This document shows, piece after piece, positions 1-8,502 of a DNA stretch of 64,000 nucleotides. How positions within the stretch are numbered: the first letter of the stretch is position 1; the number at the start of each line of letters is the position of its first letter. Location: positions 1-64,000 of the forward strand of contig NZ_JANZKU010000023.1 in assembly GCF_025642785.1 (NCBI RefSeq), written 5' to 3'. The position numbers were made by a program, and so were the translations under genes. This stretch comes from Pseudomonas sp. RIT-PI-AD. Its GTDB lineage: Bacteria; Pseudomonadota; Gammaproteobacteria; Pseudomonadales; Pseudomonadaceae. The notes under the pieces were generated by a model, which made no database searches, was not told the DNA's origin, and saw nothing but the letters and a program-made list of their open reading frames with translations.

Positions 1-347
1 GCGGAACGCCGGGCCTGGCCCAGGGCGCGACGCCGCCCCTGATGGGCGGCAGCGGTTTTGTCAGCCGCAACACCGAGCTCACCGCGGGCGGCCTCGGCGG
101 GGGAGGCGACAGTCCCAGCCTGCCGGGAATGAAGAAGAACATCGTCGCACCCTCCGAAACCCAGGCAGGTGGCGGCAACGACGGACAGAGCTCGGTCACC
201 CTCGATGGCGCCAGCCTGAAACTGCGCAGCAAGACCATCAACCTGGACGCCGACCAGGAGATCGTCCTGCGCTGTGGCCAGAGCACCATCAAGATCACTG
301 CGACGGAGATCGAGATCCTCTCGCCGCAAGTGCGCATTAACTGTTAA
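1..347 (+). CDS. C-terminal end of a T6SS spike-like protein (VgrG/DUF2345-like), 5' truncated by window
   Basis: The reading frame is open to the left edge, so only about the last 115 residues are visible. After a glycine-rich linker the tail has the alternating short beta-strand pattern (SLKLRSKTINLD, IVLRCGQSTIKIT, EIEILSPQVRINC) seen at the C-terminus of VgrG/DUF2345 beta-helices, where lines such as 'LxCGxSxIxxxxxxIxIxSPxVxIN' are typical. It ends 14 bp before the Rhs gene, the usual order for a spike protein that loads an Rhs effector for type VI secretion. The body of the protein is outside the window, so it could instead be a separate short spike accessory protein. The family is inferred from pattern and context. 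Confidence 0.6.
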   Translation, partial: GTPGLAQGATPPLMGGSGFVSRNTELTAGGLGGGGDSPSLPGMKKNIVAPSETQAGGGNDGQSSVTLDGASLKLRSKTINLDADQEIVLRCGQSTIKITATEIEILSPQVRINC

Positions 348-361
348 AGAAAGGACGCATC

Positions 362-3300
362 ATGGCACCTTCGGCAGGTCTTCCAGTTGCTCACATCGGC
401 AGCGAAGTGGCGGGTAAGAACGTAGTCACGGGATCGCCCACGGTATTCGTCGGCAGCACGGCCATCGGCCAAGCAGACCGTTGTCCCACTTGTGCCCCGG
501 CGGTGGGCAACCCGGTGAACCCGATCCTGGGGGCCAAGCTGCTGCCGGCAGAGACCGACTTCGCCCTGCCGGCGCCCGCGCCTTTTGCCTTCAGCCGCAG
601 TTACCTGTCCCGGGATGCGCGCATTGGCAGCCTCGGCCAGGGCTGGTTCCTGCCCGGGGAAGGACTGGGCCTGGAACTGGGGGCCGACGCCACCACCCTG
701 ATCGACTCCCAGGGCCGGCGCATCGCCTTTCCGGCGCTGGGGCCGGGAATAGCCTACTACTCAGGCAGCGAATTGCTGTGGATCCGGCGGGGAGGAAGCC
801 CTGAGACCGGTTCTGCCGAGCCTTGGACGGGGCGCTGGGCCAACGTTCCTGAAACCATACGGGACCATGAAGGCTCGGTGCTGATTTTGACCGGCCAGAG
901 TTTTTTGCATTTTTGCCGTGGGGCGGATGGAGGCTGGCACCTTTATGCAGTGTTCGACCGCAATGGGTATCGCACTGAATTCCATTGGGGCGAGCCGGGG
1001 GTGCTGGCCTCGATCCGCGACAGCGCCGGACGCAGCTACGCCCTGGTCTATTTCCGGCTGCTTACTGCCACACAGGATGACAACGGCTTGCGCCTGTCCG
1101 GGGTGATCCTGGCCAACCCGGCCGGGCCGATCCCGGCGGACTTCGATCCCCGCCGTCCGGGGTTGGACTGGCTGGTGCGCTACGACTTCGACGCCGCCGG
1201 CGACCTGGTGGCGGTGCGCAACCGCGATGGCGAGGTGGTACGCACCTTCGCCTGGCGCAATCACTTGCTGGTGGGTCACGGCCAGCCCGGCGGACTCGAG
1301 GTGCGCTACGAGTGGGACCGCCTGGAGCCGACGGGCAAGGTGCTGCGCCAAATCGAGACCGACGGCCTGACCCGCACCTTCGCCTACCACGCCGAGCACA
1401 CCGAGGTGACCGACAGCCTGGGGCGGGTCGAGCGCTACGAATTCACCGGCGAGGCCGGTGCCCAGCGCTGGAGCGCCCACGTGCGCGCCGACGGCAGCCG
1501 CGTGGAATACGAGCACGACCTGTTCGGCCGTCTGGTGGCGGTGAAGGATCCCCTGGGTCGGGTCAGCCGGCGCTACCTGGACGGCAAGGGCCGGCTGTAT
1601 GAGACGCGTAGCCCAGGTGGCGCCTCACAACGTTATGTGTTGGATCCAGAAAGCGGGGATACCCTGGGCCTCATCGACCCCGAAGGCCGGGAGTGGAAAT
1701 TTGAGCGTAATGCACGCGGTAACCTAACTAGTGTCACCAATCCCCTTGGTGAGAAAATTTATTATGTATATGGCGACGAAAGTCTGCCCGATCGGCCAAC
1801 ACAGATTGCCGAGAGTCAAGGTGGGAGCAAAAATCTTGCATGGAATCGATTAGGTTTACTGGAGCGTTATGCCGATTGCTCTGGGCATACAACTAGCTAT
1901 ATCTACGACGCTGAAGGGCAACTGATCTGCCAACGCAATGCCTTAGGCCAAAGTACGAATTTTAAATATGATCGTGCGGGCCGCATGCAGGAGGTACGCC
2001 TGGCCGATGGTACAGTCCTGTACCACCGCTACGACACGCTGGGCCGGCGGGTCGCGGTGGAAGGTCCCGAGGGGCGCATCACCCGCTTAGGCTGGGACCG
2101 TTTCGGCCGGCCCACTCTGCTTGTCGATCCGGCCGGGCGCGAGCAGGCCTACCGCTATGACGCGGCAGGACGGCTGATCACTCTGGTCAACGAGAACGGC
2201 GCCATTACCACATTTGCCTACGACACTCTGGACCGGTTGATTTCCGAGACCGGATTCGATGGGCGTACCCAGCATTATCGATATAACTTAGCTGATGAGC
2301 TAAGTGAGCGTGAAGAGGGCGATGGCAGCATTACTCGGTACGAATATGACGCGGACGGGCATCTGCTAACACGTTATATCCCAGCCACTGCGGAGGTGAA
2401 GGGAATAATTGAGCAATATAGATGGACCCGTGACGGCCGCTTAGCGGGAGTTTTAGGTTCAGGTAGCGAGGTAGTGTTCTCCTATGATGATGCGGGACGC
2501 TTAATCTTAGAGACACAAGCTCGCGCGGATGGATGGACTTACAGCGTGGCTCATCAATATGACGAGCGAGGGATTCGTGTAAATACCCGCTATGGTGATT
2601 CACCAACAGTGAAGTGGTTAACTTATGGTCCAGGGCATTTGCATGGCGTGATAGTGGAGCACCTTGAACTGGGTTTCGAGCGGGATGCGTTGCATCGAGA
2701 AATCCATCGTAATGTACGGCGCAAAATGCCAGAGAATGGTAATACGAGCGAAATGCTATTTGACCAAGCTTATCGCTACGATAGTTTAGGAAGAATAACT
2801 GAAAGTTATCTAAGACCCTTGGTAGGCACTCCCTGGGCACGCGGCTATCAGTATGATGAGCAAGGTCAGTTGATCTTTGTTTCAGATAATCAATATAGAA
2901 ATATTCATTACAGCTACGACGCCAGCGGCCGTCTGATACTAAGCCGCCATGATGAATATGTGGATCGATATCGATTTGATGCGGCTGGCAACCGCCTTGG
3001 ATTGGAATCGCATACGCAGTGCCCGGAAGCCGATTGGGCGCAATTAGTTAAGGAAAACCTTGATAATCCTGGCTTCGATTTTCTCGGTAAAGGGCAGAGT
3101 GTTAATTTAAATAAAGGCCAAAAATGGCACGATAACCGTGTAGCTGATATTAAAGGCAGCCGCTATAAATACGACGCAGCAGGTAATATGGTTGAACGTC
3201 GTAGTCCTGACGGGACATTTTTGGAGTTAGCTTATGACGGTGCTCATCGACTAACCCGCTTGCGCCAGACAAACCCAGATGGCGATGAGACCGAAGCTTT

Positions 3301-4291
3301 ATACCAGTATGATGGATTGTCGAGAAGACTACGTAAGGACGTTCTCCATCAAGGCGTACTAAGCATTACATGGTATGGCTGGGACGGAGATCGCCAATGT
3401 GCTGAAGCTACGCCAGAATATCTACGTACTATAGTGTACGAGCCTGATACCTTCGTACCTCTACTGCGTATAGAACAGAGCCATACACCGGATGGGAGCG
3501 AATTAACTCAAATTCGACGCTTACTTGCGAGTCAAGGTCAATCCTTGCCTGAGCTCTATCGTCCAGCGCCTCGCGATTTGCGCATCGCCTTCTTCCATAC
3601 CGACCATTTAGGCACTCCGTTACGTTTAAGCGACGATCAAGGTCAAATCATATGGCGAGCAATGCCTGACGACTGGGCTGCGGTACGTGATGAAGAGGGG
3701 ATCACTGATCAGCCCATTCGTTTCCAAGGGCAATATGTGGATAAGGAGAGTGGCCTATATTATAACCGCCATAGGTACTATGACCCAGAGTTAGGTCGAT
3801 ATGTGAATCAGGATCCGATAGGATTGGCTGGAGGTGTTAATAGCTACCTTTATTCAGATATTTCTCCAACAAATGTTGTAGACCCTAAAGGTCTTAAGAC
3901 TGTGCAGTGCACAAAGCCATTGCATGCTCTAGGAGATAAGTGGGGCCCACTGGGCTATAAATATGGCCCATATCTTTATCATCAATATTCTTGTGTGGTT
4001 GGCAACGACGGTAAAGCTGTTTGCGGTGGTCAGGATCGTGACATGGATGCTAACGGAAAGCCCACAGGCAAGGGTAAACCAAGTGTTGATATAATAGATC
4101 CTCCAGGCGGTAACTGTAAGGATGCGCTGGGTGACAATGCTTGCTTTGAGGCTTGTTTGATAAATGAATGGGGTAAGCCGAGACCAGATTATGGGATTCC
4201 CATTGGAACGGATTGCCAGGAATACGATGCAGCAGTAAATGACAAGTGCAAAAAGCAGTGCAATGTAAAAGAAAAATCTTGGTGGGAGTAA
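362..4291 (+). CDS. Rhs-family polymorphic toxin with PAAR-like N-terminus
   Basis: A 1309-residue protein. Residues 1-45 contain a short PAAR-like segment (VVTGSPTVFVGSTAIG) suited to docking on a VgrG tip. A DUF6531-like segment follows (NPVNPILGAKLLPAETDF). A long run of YD/Rhs repeats (for example YDAAGRL, YDSLGRI, YDASGRL) forms the shell. The conserved Rhs core end (FHTDHLGTPLRL, YNRHRYYDPELGRYVNQDPIG, then DPKGL near residue 1178) marks the usual autocleavage and variable-tip boundary. The last 131 residues are a tip with nine cysteines that I do not assign to a known toxin fold. Known for the family: the tip is the toxin, delivered by T6SS or contact. The first third is GC-rich while much of the rest, including the tip, is AT-richer, suggesting recombination. 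A likely immunity gene follows 2 bp later. Confidence 0.93.
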   Translation: MAPSAGLPVAHIGSEVAGKNVVTGSPTVFVGSTAIGQADRCPTCAPAVGNPVNPILGAKLLPAETDFALPAPAPFAFSRSYLSRDARIGSLGQGWFLPGEGLGLELGADATTLIDSQGRRIAFPALGPGIAYYSGSELLWIRRGGSPETGSAEPWTGRWANVPETIRDHEGSVLILTGQSFLHFCRGADGGWHLYAVFDRNGYRTEFHWGEPGVLASIRDSAGRSYALVYFRLLTATQDDNGLRLSGVILANPAGPIPADFDPRRPGLDWLVRYDFDAAGDLVAVRNRDGEVVRTFAWRNHLLVGHGQPGGLEVRYEWDRLEPTGKVLRQIETDGLTRTFAYHAEHTEVTDSLGRVERYEFTGEAGAQRWSAHVRADGSRVEYEHDLFGRLVAVKDPLGRVSRRYLDGKGRLYETRSPGGASQRYVLDPESGDTLGLIDPEGREWKFERNARGNLTSVTNPLGEKIYYVYGDESLPDRPTQIAESQGGSKNLAWNRLGLLERYADCSGHTTSYIYDAEGQLICQRNALGQSTNFKYDRAGRMQEVRLADGTVLYHRYDTLGRRVAVEGPEGRITRLGWDRFGRPTLLVDPAGREQAYRYDAAGRLITLVNENGAITTFAYDTLDRLISETGFDGRTQHYRYNLADELSEREEGDGSITRYEYDADGHLLTRYIPATAEVKGIIEQYRWTRDGRLAGVLGSGSEVVFSYDDAGRLILETQARADGWTYSVAHQYDERGIRVNTRYGDSPTVKWLTYGPGHLHGVIVEHLELGFERDALHREIHRNVRRKMPENGNTSEMLFDQAYRYDSLGRITESYLRPLVGTPWARGYQYDEQGQLIFVSDNQYRNIHYSYDASGRLILSRHDEYVDRYRFDAAGNRLGLESHTQCPEADWAQLVKENLDNPGFDFLGKGQSVNLNKGQKWHDNRVADIKGSRYKYDAAGNMVERRSPDGTFLELAYDGAHRLTRLRQTNPDGDETEALYQYDGLSRRLRKDVLHQGVLSITWYGWDGDRQCAEATPEYLRTIVYEPDTFVPLLRIEQSHTPDGSELTQIRRLLASQGQSLPELYRPAPRDLRIAFFHTDHLGTPLRLSDDQGQIIWRAMPDDWAAVRDEEGITDQPIRFQGQYVDKESGLYYNRHRYYDPELGRYVNQDPIGLAGGVNSYLYSDISPTNVVDPKGLKTVQCTKPLHALGDKWGPLGYKYGPYLYHQYSCVVGNDGKAVCGGQDRDMDANGKPTGKGKPSVDIIDPPGGNCKDALGDNACFEACLINEWGKPRPDYGIPIGTDCQEYDAAVNDKCKKQCNVKEKSWWE

Positions 4292-4293
4292 TA

Positions 4294-4617
4294 ATGAAAA
4301 TAGTTAAATTGCTATGGTTTTTTCTGAACTTAATAGTAATCTCTATCGTTTTGGCCGCTTATTTTGAAGTTGGTGATTTAGGGGTGTGGGACGTCTTGGT
4401 CTGGATAATGCACATAATAAGCTTTCCGTTAGGGTCAATTTTTACATTTCTTCTCTCAAACATGAATGCAGTGAGTCTTGTAGATAAGAGCAATGCCGCT
4501 TTGTGTTTTATATTGGTATGGCTTGGATATTGGATTTTGGGTTACGTGCAGTGGTTTAAATTGCTTCCCACTCTACTGGCATATTTAAGGAGAATAAAAA
4601 TAAACATTAATAAATAA
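4294..4617 (+). CDS. Putative membrane immunity protein to the Rhs tip
   Basis: A 107-residue, strongly hydrophobic protein. I see about three membrane segments (residues 5-24, 32-58 and 70-90) and a basic C-terminus (LRRIKININK). The ATG at 4294 lies 2 bp after the Rhs stop and is preceded by GGTGGGAG, which overlaps the end of the Rhs gene, so the pair is translationally coupled. A longer in-frame start at 4246 would run inside the Rhs reading frame and has no better ribosome site. Small membrane proteins directly after an Rhs toxin tip are usually cognate immunity proteins, which would place the toxin target at the inner membrane or periplasm. The DNA is AT-rich like the adjacent tip, as expected for a toxin-immunity pair exchanged as a unit. 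The immunity role is inferred from position. Confidence 0.7.
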   Translation: MKIVKLLWFFLNLIVISIVLAAYFEVGDLGVWDVLVWIMHIISFPLGSIFTFLLSNMNAVSLVDKSNAALCFILVWLGYWILGYVQWFKLLPTLLAYLRRIKININK

Positions 4618-4686
4618 TTAACTGAAAGCAATTATCGTATTCTCACATCGGCACCTCTAGTTCTGTAAGAATCCGAACGGGCACTA

Positions 4687-5418
4687 GGTTTTGTACGAAA
4701 AGTCGGTATGGGTAAAATTACCTCCATGATTGGCTGGAGGCCTCATGGCAAGGCGCTACGAACTCTGCGACGCATCGTGGGAATTGATCAAGGATCTTGG
4801 TTTCTCCAGAGCAGAAAATGGGGCGCCCGCGCAGCGATGATCGCTTGGTGCTCCATGGAATCCTGTGGATCCTGTGGATCCTCTGCTCGGGCGCTGCTTG
4901 GCGTGATCTGCCGGAACGCTTTGGGCCCTGGTCGACGGTATATCAGCGCTTTCGTGACTGGCGCGACGACGGTACGTTCGACCGGATACTGGAGCGCTTG
5001 CACATCCAATTGAACCGGGAAGGGCTTATCGACCTGGACACCTGGATGATCGACTCCACCGCGATACGTGCAACCCGAGCCTCTTCAGGTGCCGGGAAAA
5101 AAGGGGGCCTGAAGAACCGCTAGATCATGCTCTGGGGCGCAGCCGAGGCGGCCTTACTACCAAGATTCACATGATCTGTGACGCCAATGGCGTTCCGTTA
5201 CGCTTCATGCTTTCACCAGGCCAAGCCAGCGATATCGCCCATGCCCAACCGCTGCTGGATCAGGTGCGAATTCCCGGTAAACCGGGACGACCACGCAAAC
5301 GCAGCCGCTGGTTACTGGCTGACAAAGGCTATGACGCAGAACACCTGCGCCACTACTGCGACCGGTACCAAATGCAGCCGGTGATCCCGCTCCGGACTAT
5401 GCCGCGCAAGCCTCGGCC
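4687..5418 (+). mobile_element. Truncated IS5/IS427-type insertion sequence
   Basis: The left end begins after CTAG with GGTTTTGTACGAAAAGTCGG, a typical terminal repeat of IS427-subgroup elements, which often insert at CTAG. Transposase remnants fill the interior. No matching right end is found: transposase similarity stops near 5418 after IPLRTMPRKPRP, where unrelated DNA with a short direct repeat (CGTACATTA twice) begins. The element therefore lost its 3' quarter and its right inverted repeat. The family call comes from the transposase motifs and the end sequence. The exact right boundary is uncertain by a few tens of bases. Confidence 0.75.
4745..5418 (+). pseudogene. IS5-family transposase, frameshifted and 3' truncated
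   Basis: The start MARRYELCDASWELIKDL is in one frame. A 1-bp gain near 4799 moves the continuing similarity (VSPEQKMGRPRSDDR, then CSGAAWRDLPERFGPW) to the next frame. At 5096-5107 an A6G5 tract returns it to the original frame (GPEEPLDHALGRSRGG, then IHMICDANG, then LLADKGYDAEHLRHY). The second shift resembles the programmed -1 frameshift used by IS427-type elements; the first is probably a disabling mutation. There is also a 9-bp tandem repeat at about 4862-4881, which gives ILWILWIL where the family has ILWIL. The DDE transposase lacks its final third, including the usual conserved Glu region, so it should be inactive. Confidence 0.8.
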
Positions 5419-5530
5419 CCGTACATTACTCCGTACATTAATCGCAAAAATGTGCGGCCGGTCAGCCACGTGGATGGCCCCGGGGCCGGTACACTCGGGA
5501 GCCTCAACAGCACCACCTGAGAGTTACACC

Positions 5531-5842
5531 ATGGAAGGCGCGATATACCTACGGTCATTCACCACGGACGAACTTGTCCTTGATGAGAGCGAAACTCGGC
5601 AAGCGCTCAAATTCTTCTTCCCGATCGAAAGCACAAATATTGACGCGATGGTTGTAACCGACAGTACCCGCAACTTCGCGCAGGGCCTACTTGTCGCTGG
5701 TATCGACGCCTCTTATACGATGGGTTATGTGGATGCCCTCGTTTCCACGATTTTTCGTATCGGTCCCAATGCTGGCAAATTGATCAAAGGGTTCGGCAAG
5801 AAAGCCGCCAAGCATTGGTTCAAGCAAAGGGCACCGATCTAA
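5531..5842 (+). CDS. Hypothetical protein, 103 aa, first gene of an ankyrin-protein operon
   Basis: The frame is open upstream into the transposase remnant, but the ATG at 5531 is the sensible start, because the residues before it are non-conserved junction sequence. The protein has a hydrophilic N-terminal half (YLRSFTTDELVLDESETRQALKFFF) and a C-terminal half with a small-residue, weakly hydrophobic stretch (GLLVAGIDASYTMGYVDALVSTIFRIG) and a basic tail (KLIKGFGKKAAKHWFKQR). I do not recognise the family. Its TAA overlaps the ATG of the next small ORF, so it is coupled to a chain ending in two ankyrin-repeat proteins. By context it could be an effector or effector fragment whose protectors follow, but that is speculation. 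Confidence 0.55.
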   Translation: MEGAIYLRSFTTDELVLDESETRQALKFFFPIESTNIDAMVVTDSTRNFAQGLLVAGIDASYTMGYVDALVSTIFRIGPNAGKLIKGFGKKAAKHWFKQRAPI

Positions 5843-5991
5843 TGGATGCCGAAATCTATGAGGCGGTGAGAGTCGAAATCAGTCGCCGTTTCCGCACCGA
5901 TTTCTTCGCGATGCGCGCTCGTGGCGGACGCCATGAAGTGCGCAGCGCCATCGCTGTTTACCCCTCTTTCACTACGGGTCGGCACTCATGA
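5842..5991 (+). CDS. Small ORF, 49 aa, coupled to both neighbours
   Basis: The ORF begins with an ATG that shares its A with the upstream TAA stop (TAATG) and ends in a TGA overlapping the ATG of the first ankyrin protein (ATGA). The product starts MDAEIYEAVRVEISRRF and ends FTTGRHS; it is charged and has no clear membrane segment. It could be a small real protein, a translational linker, or the remaining N-terminus of a larger gene cut short. The perfect start/stop overlaps on both sides are the only positive evidence, and the family is unknown. Confidence 0.4.
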   Translation: MDAEIYEAVRVEISRRFRTDFFAMRARGGRHEVRSAIAVYPSFTTGRHS

Positions 5992-6500
5992 TCAGGCGGC
6001 TGCTTCTTGGGTTATTCGTCCTGGTTCTGGTCCCGGTATCAGTATTGGCGTTGAACTCGATGCGGCAGTACCGGGTGCAGCAGCTCATCTTGTGCAGCGA
6101 GCCGGGCAACGGGTTCGTCATACCGGCCCCGATCTGTCACCAGTACCTGGTCCATTTCCGCATGGAGCCAGACGATATTCAGCAATTGCAGGCCGATGGT
6201 GGAGTCGCCTTCGTGCTTCAATCCGAGCATCCTCGGCGGTTTGAATTGGCTGCGCGATTCCTGGCCAGCGGCCTCGATGTGAATGCCGACATTCGGGCCG
6301 CTCAGGAGGAGCGCACCTACACCGCCTTGCACAGCGCCGTCATCCTCAACCAGCCCGAAAATATAGGGTTTCTCCTTCGGCATGGCGCCGACAAATCTAA
6401 GCCAAACAGCGAGGGAGAGACCCCGCTCCAAGTCGCTGAACAGCTCCAGAATCAGCGACCCGCTGAAGACAGGTCGGCGGTCATCAATGCGCTGCGATGA
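5988..6500 (+). CDS. Periplasmic ankyrin-repeat protein (copy 1)
   Basis: A 170-residue protein. Residues 1-22 (MIRRLLLGLFVLVLVPVSVLAL) are a signal peptide or anchor, so the rest is probably periplasmic. Two cysteines (LILCSEPG and PAPICHQY) could form a disulfide. Ankyrin-type repeats occupy about residues 80-165 (TALHSAVILNQPENIGFLLRHGADKSKPNSEGETPLQVAEQ). It is a clear paralogue of the next gene, with the same layout. Tandem exported repeat proteins beside secretion effectors are often immunity proteins, which fits the Rhs/T6SS island, but the cognate toxin is not proven. Its ATG overlaps the stop of the 49-aa ORF. Confidence 0.75.
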   Translation: MIRRLLLGLFVLVLVPVSVLALNSMRQYRVQQLILCSEPGNGFVIPAPICHQYLVHFRMEPDDIQQLQADGGVAFVLQSEHPRRFELAARFLASGLDVNADIRAAQEERTYTALHSAVILNQPENIGFLLRHGADKSKPNSEGETPLQVAEQLQNQRPAEDRSAVINALR

Positions 6501-6513
6501 GCAGGGTTAGTGC

Positions 6514-7020
6514 ATGAGCCGCCTGTGGATATTGTTGGCGGCGACGGCCTTCACCGTGAGTGGCGCCGCGTTCATCGGGTTGAGCCAGCTTAGCACCGAG
6601 GACCTGATCAGCTGCAGCCAGGAAGACAGCCCGATGGTCATCCCGTCCTCGATCTGCCGGCAATACACCCTGCTGATGCGAACGGGCCCCGAAGACATCG
6701 AGCGCATCCGCGGCCTCAACGGCGTGGCCTATATCCTGGCCCCGCCCGCCGAGGGAAAGTTCGAGATCGCCGAGCGCTACCTGGAAAAGGGGCTTGACGT
6801 GAACGCCGAGATTCACACCACCCTCAACGTCAGCACCTTCACCGCGTTGCACATGTTCGCCACCTTCAACGAGCCCTCCGTTGTCGCCTTCCTGCTGGAA
6901 CACGGGGCGGACAAGTCCAAGCGGGACAGCGAGGGACGCACGCCGCTGCAGGGGGCGGAACAGCAGCAGGACCGCGAGCCGAAGTCTGATTTCTCCCAGG
7001 TGATCAAGCTCCTGCGGTAG
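6514..7020 (+). CDS. Periplasmic ankyrin-repeat protein (copy 2)
   Basis: A 168-residue paralogue of the preceding gene, 13 bp downstream. Residues 1-22 form a signal peptide. The cysteine pair is kept (ISCSQED and SSICRQY). The ankyrin repeats are kept too (TALHMFATFNEPSVVAFLLEHGADKSKRDSEGRTPLQGAEQ). By eye the two copies are roughly 40-50 percent identical, so the duplication is old. Retention of two diverged copies is common for immunity genes facing allelic toxin variants, though it does not prove that role. It is the last gene of the 5531-7020 operon. Confidence 0.75.
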   Translation: MSRLWILLAATAFTVSGAAFIGLSQLSTEDLISCSQEDSPMVIPSSICRQYTLLMRTGPEDIERIRGLNGVAYILAPPAEGKFEIAERYLEKGLDVNAEIHTTLNVSTFTALHMFATFNEPSVVAFLLEHGADKSKRDSEGRTPLQGAEQQQDREPKSDFSQVIKLLR

Positions 7021-7514
7021 GCTTGGCCAGGTTCTCTCATGGGCTGTTAAGCTTCGCCCATACCCCGCTCCTTACCTCGGCCAGGTCGATGTCCCCCACC
7101 TGGCCGTGAGCCCACCAGCGCCAGCCCTCACCCATCCTCGGCTGGGCCGTGGTGATCCGCGTCGATTCTCGCCTCCAGCGTCTTGCAGTCGGTACCGGTC
7201 GAGCGCCGCGGCCTTCTCCCTCGACTGCACTCCGCTCCTCGCGACGCTACCTGTATCACTACCCGTTTTCCGTAACCTGCGGAAGGGCCACCCCAACTGG
7301 GCGCCCATGGGTCACCAGGATCATTCGGATGCCGTATCGTTCTGGGTATCGGTCGCGACTGAGATTCGTCGTGCCGAACGGCATGTCCCAGAAAAGCAGC
7401 TGGGCGAAGTTGTGAGGGGGCGGCTTGCCAGGCTCATCCCGCAGCTTCGCCATGACCTTGCGCTACCGATACTGAAGCGTCGGTGATGCGGGGAATCCTC
7501 GGAGTCACGGTTTT
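7021..7514. other. Gene-poor stretch, no supported gene
   Basis: About 490 bp after the ankyrin operon. Open frames exist on both strands, for example 7106-7486 on plus and 7259-7453 on minus. None has a convincing ribosome site or a family I recognise. The minus-strand frame (motifs such as NFAQLLFWDMPFG and RYPERYGIRMILV) is the most protein-like and may be a remnant of a lost gene. No promoter or terminator stood out. Confidence 0.3.
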
Positions 7515-7651
7515 TAGGTTCTGTTCGAAAAAATGCCAGTGCCTCGGCGGTCTCAGTGAAAAATCGATTCGGAGTGCCGGTTACGGCGCGTCCTCAGCGC
7601 TTCGATGCCGCGCCCGACCTTCGCTCGACGACTTCTTTCGTACAGGACTAG
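7515..7651. mobile_element. MITE-like IS relic with IS427-type ends
   Basis: The left end AGGTTCTGTTCGAAA (7516-7530) and right end TTTCGTACAGGACT (7636-7649) are imperfect inverted repeats. Both resemble the terminal repeat of the truncated IS at 4687 (GGTTTTGTACGAAAA). The ends enclose only about 105 bp with no transposase and are flanked by TAG on the left and CTAG on the right, as expected for the CTAG target preference. Seen directly: ends and spacing. Inferred: a non-autonomous or internally deleted element mobilised by an IS427-type transposase. Confidence 0.55.
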
Positions 7652-7929
7652 GCCCCGCTGATAGCACGCGATTAACCTGGCGGCCACCCAGCCTTCGGCA
7701 GCAACTGTGGCCACCGGGTACGCTCTGGGGCGGAGTCACACGCTCTCTGCCCATGACAAACTCGAGCTCTCTACCGAATGTTCAAGCCTGAAAAACCCTG
7801 GTGCCTTGATAGGCCACCGGCATCGTCGATCTGTCGGACTGCGTGAGCGCGCTAGGCGGAGTGCCAGATGATGCTCCCCATGAGCATCGCGGCTACAGTG
7901 CGCAGCTCCATAAGGAGTCCCCGAAATCC

Positions 7930-8502
7930 ATGGAGCCGTCGATGGATAAGCATTCAAGGGTTCAGGCGATCATCGCGAACGATCCCGCCCGATGGCGTCT
8001 GCTCCAGCTCGTCCGTACCCTGGGCTTGGCGGACTGCAGGATAGGCGCGGGGTTCGTCAGGAATGCCGTTTGGGATCATCTACATGGCAGGGAGTCGTCG
8101 CCGCTCTCCAGCGACGTGGACGTGATCTGGTTCGACCCCGGACGCAGCACCCCCGACTACGACCGGGACGCGGAAGCGGTCCTGCGGACGCTGGACTCGA
8201 GCGTTGCGTGGTCCGTGAAGAATCAAGCGAGGATGCACAGCCGGAATGGCGATCGGCCTTACGTGTCGAGCGCCGATGCGATGCGACACTGGCCTGAGAC
8301 AGCGACGGCGGTTGCCGTCAGGCTGGGGGAAGGGAATCTGTGCGAGGTGTCCGCGCCGCTGGGGCTCGATGACCTGTTCGGCTTGATCGTCAGGCCCACG
8401 GAGGGATTCGTTGGAGGAAAAAGGGCGATTTACCAGGCAAGGCTCGCCTCCAAGGACTGGGTGGCGAGGTGGCCATTGCTTCGGCACGAGTCGAGTGAGT
8501 GA
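7930..8502 (+). CDS. Nucleotidyltransferase-family protein (DUF925/COG3575-like)
   Basis: A 190-residue protein with the family signature GAGFVRNAVWDHLHG followed by SSDVDVIWFD, where the paired Asp residues fit the metal-binding DxD of nucleotidyltransferase folds. Further family-like motifs are VKNQARMH, DAMRHWPETATAVAVRL and GLDDLFGLIVRPT. The frame is open to a GTG at 7843. I chose ATG 7930 because AAGGAG lies at 7912-7917 and the family normally starts just before the first helix; ATG 7942 is also possible. The substrate is unknown. It stands alone, probably the last ordinary gene before the tailocin cluster, which converges on it. Confidence 0.75.
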   Translation: MEPSMDKHSRVQAIIANDPARWRLLQLVRTLGLADCRIGAGFVRNAVWDHLHGRESSPLSSDVDVIWFDPGRSTPDYDRDAEAVLRTLDSSVAWSVKNQARMHSRNGDRPYVSSADAMRHWPETATAVAVRLGEGNLCEVSAPLGLDDLFGLIVRPTEGFVGGKRAIYQARLASKDWVARWPLLRHESSE

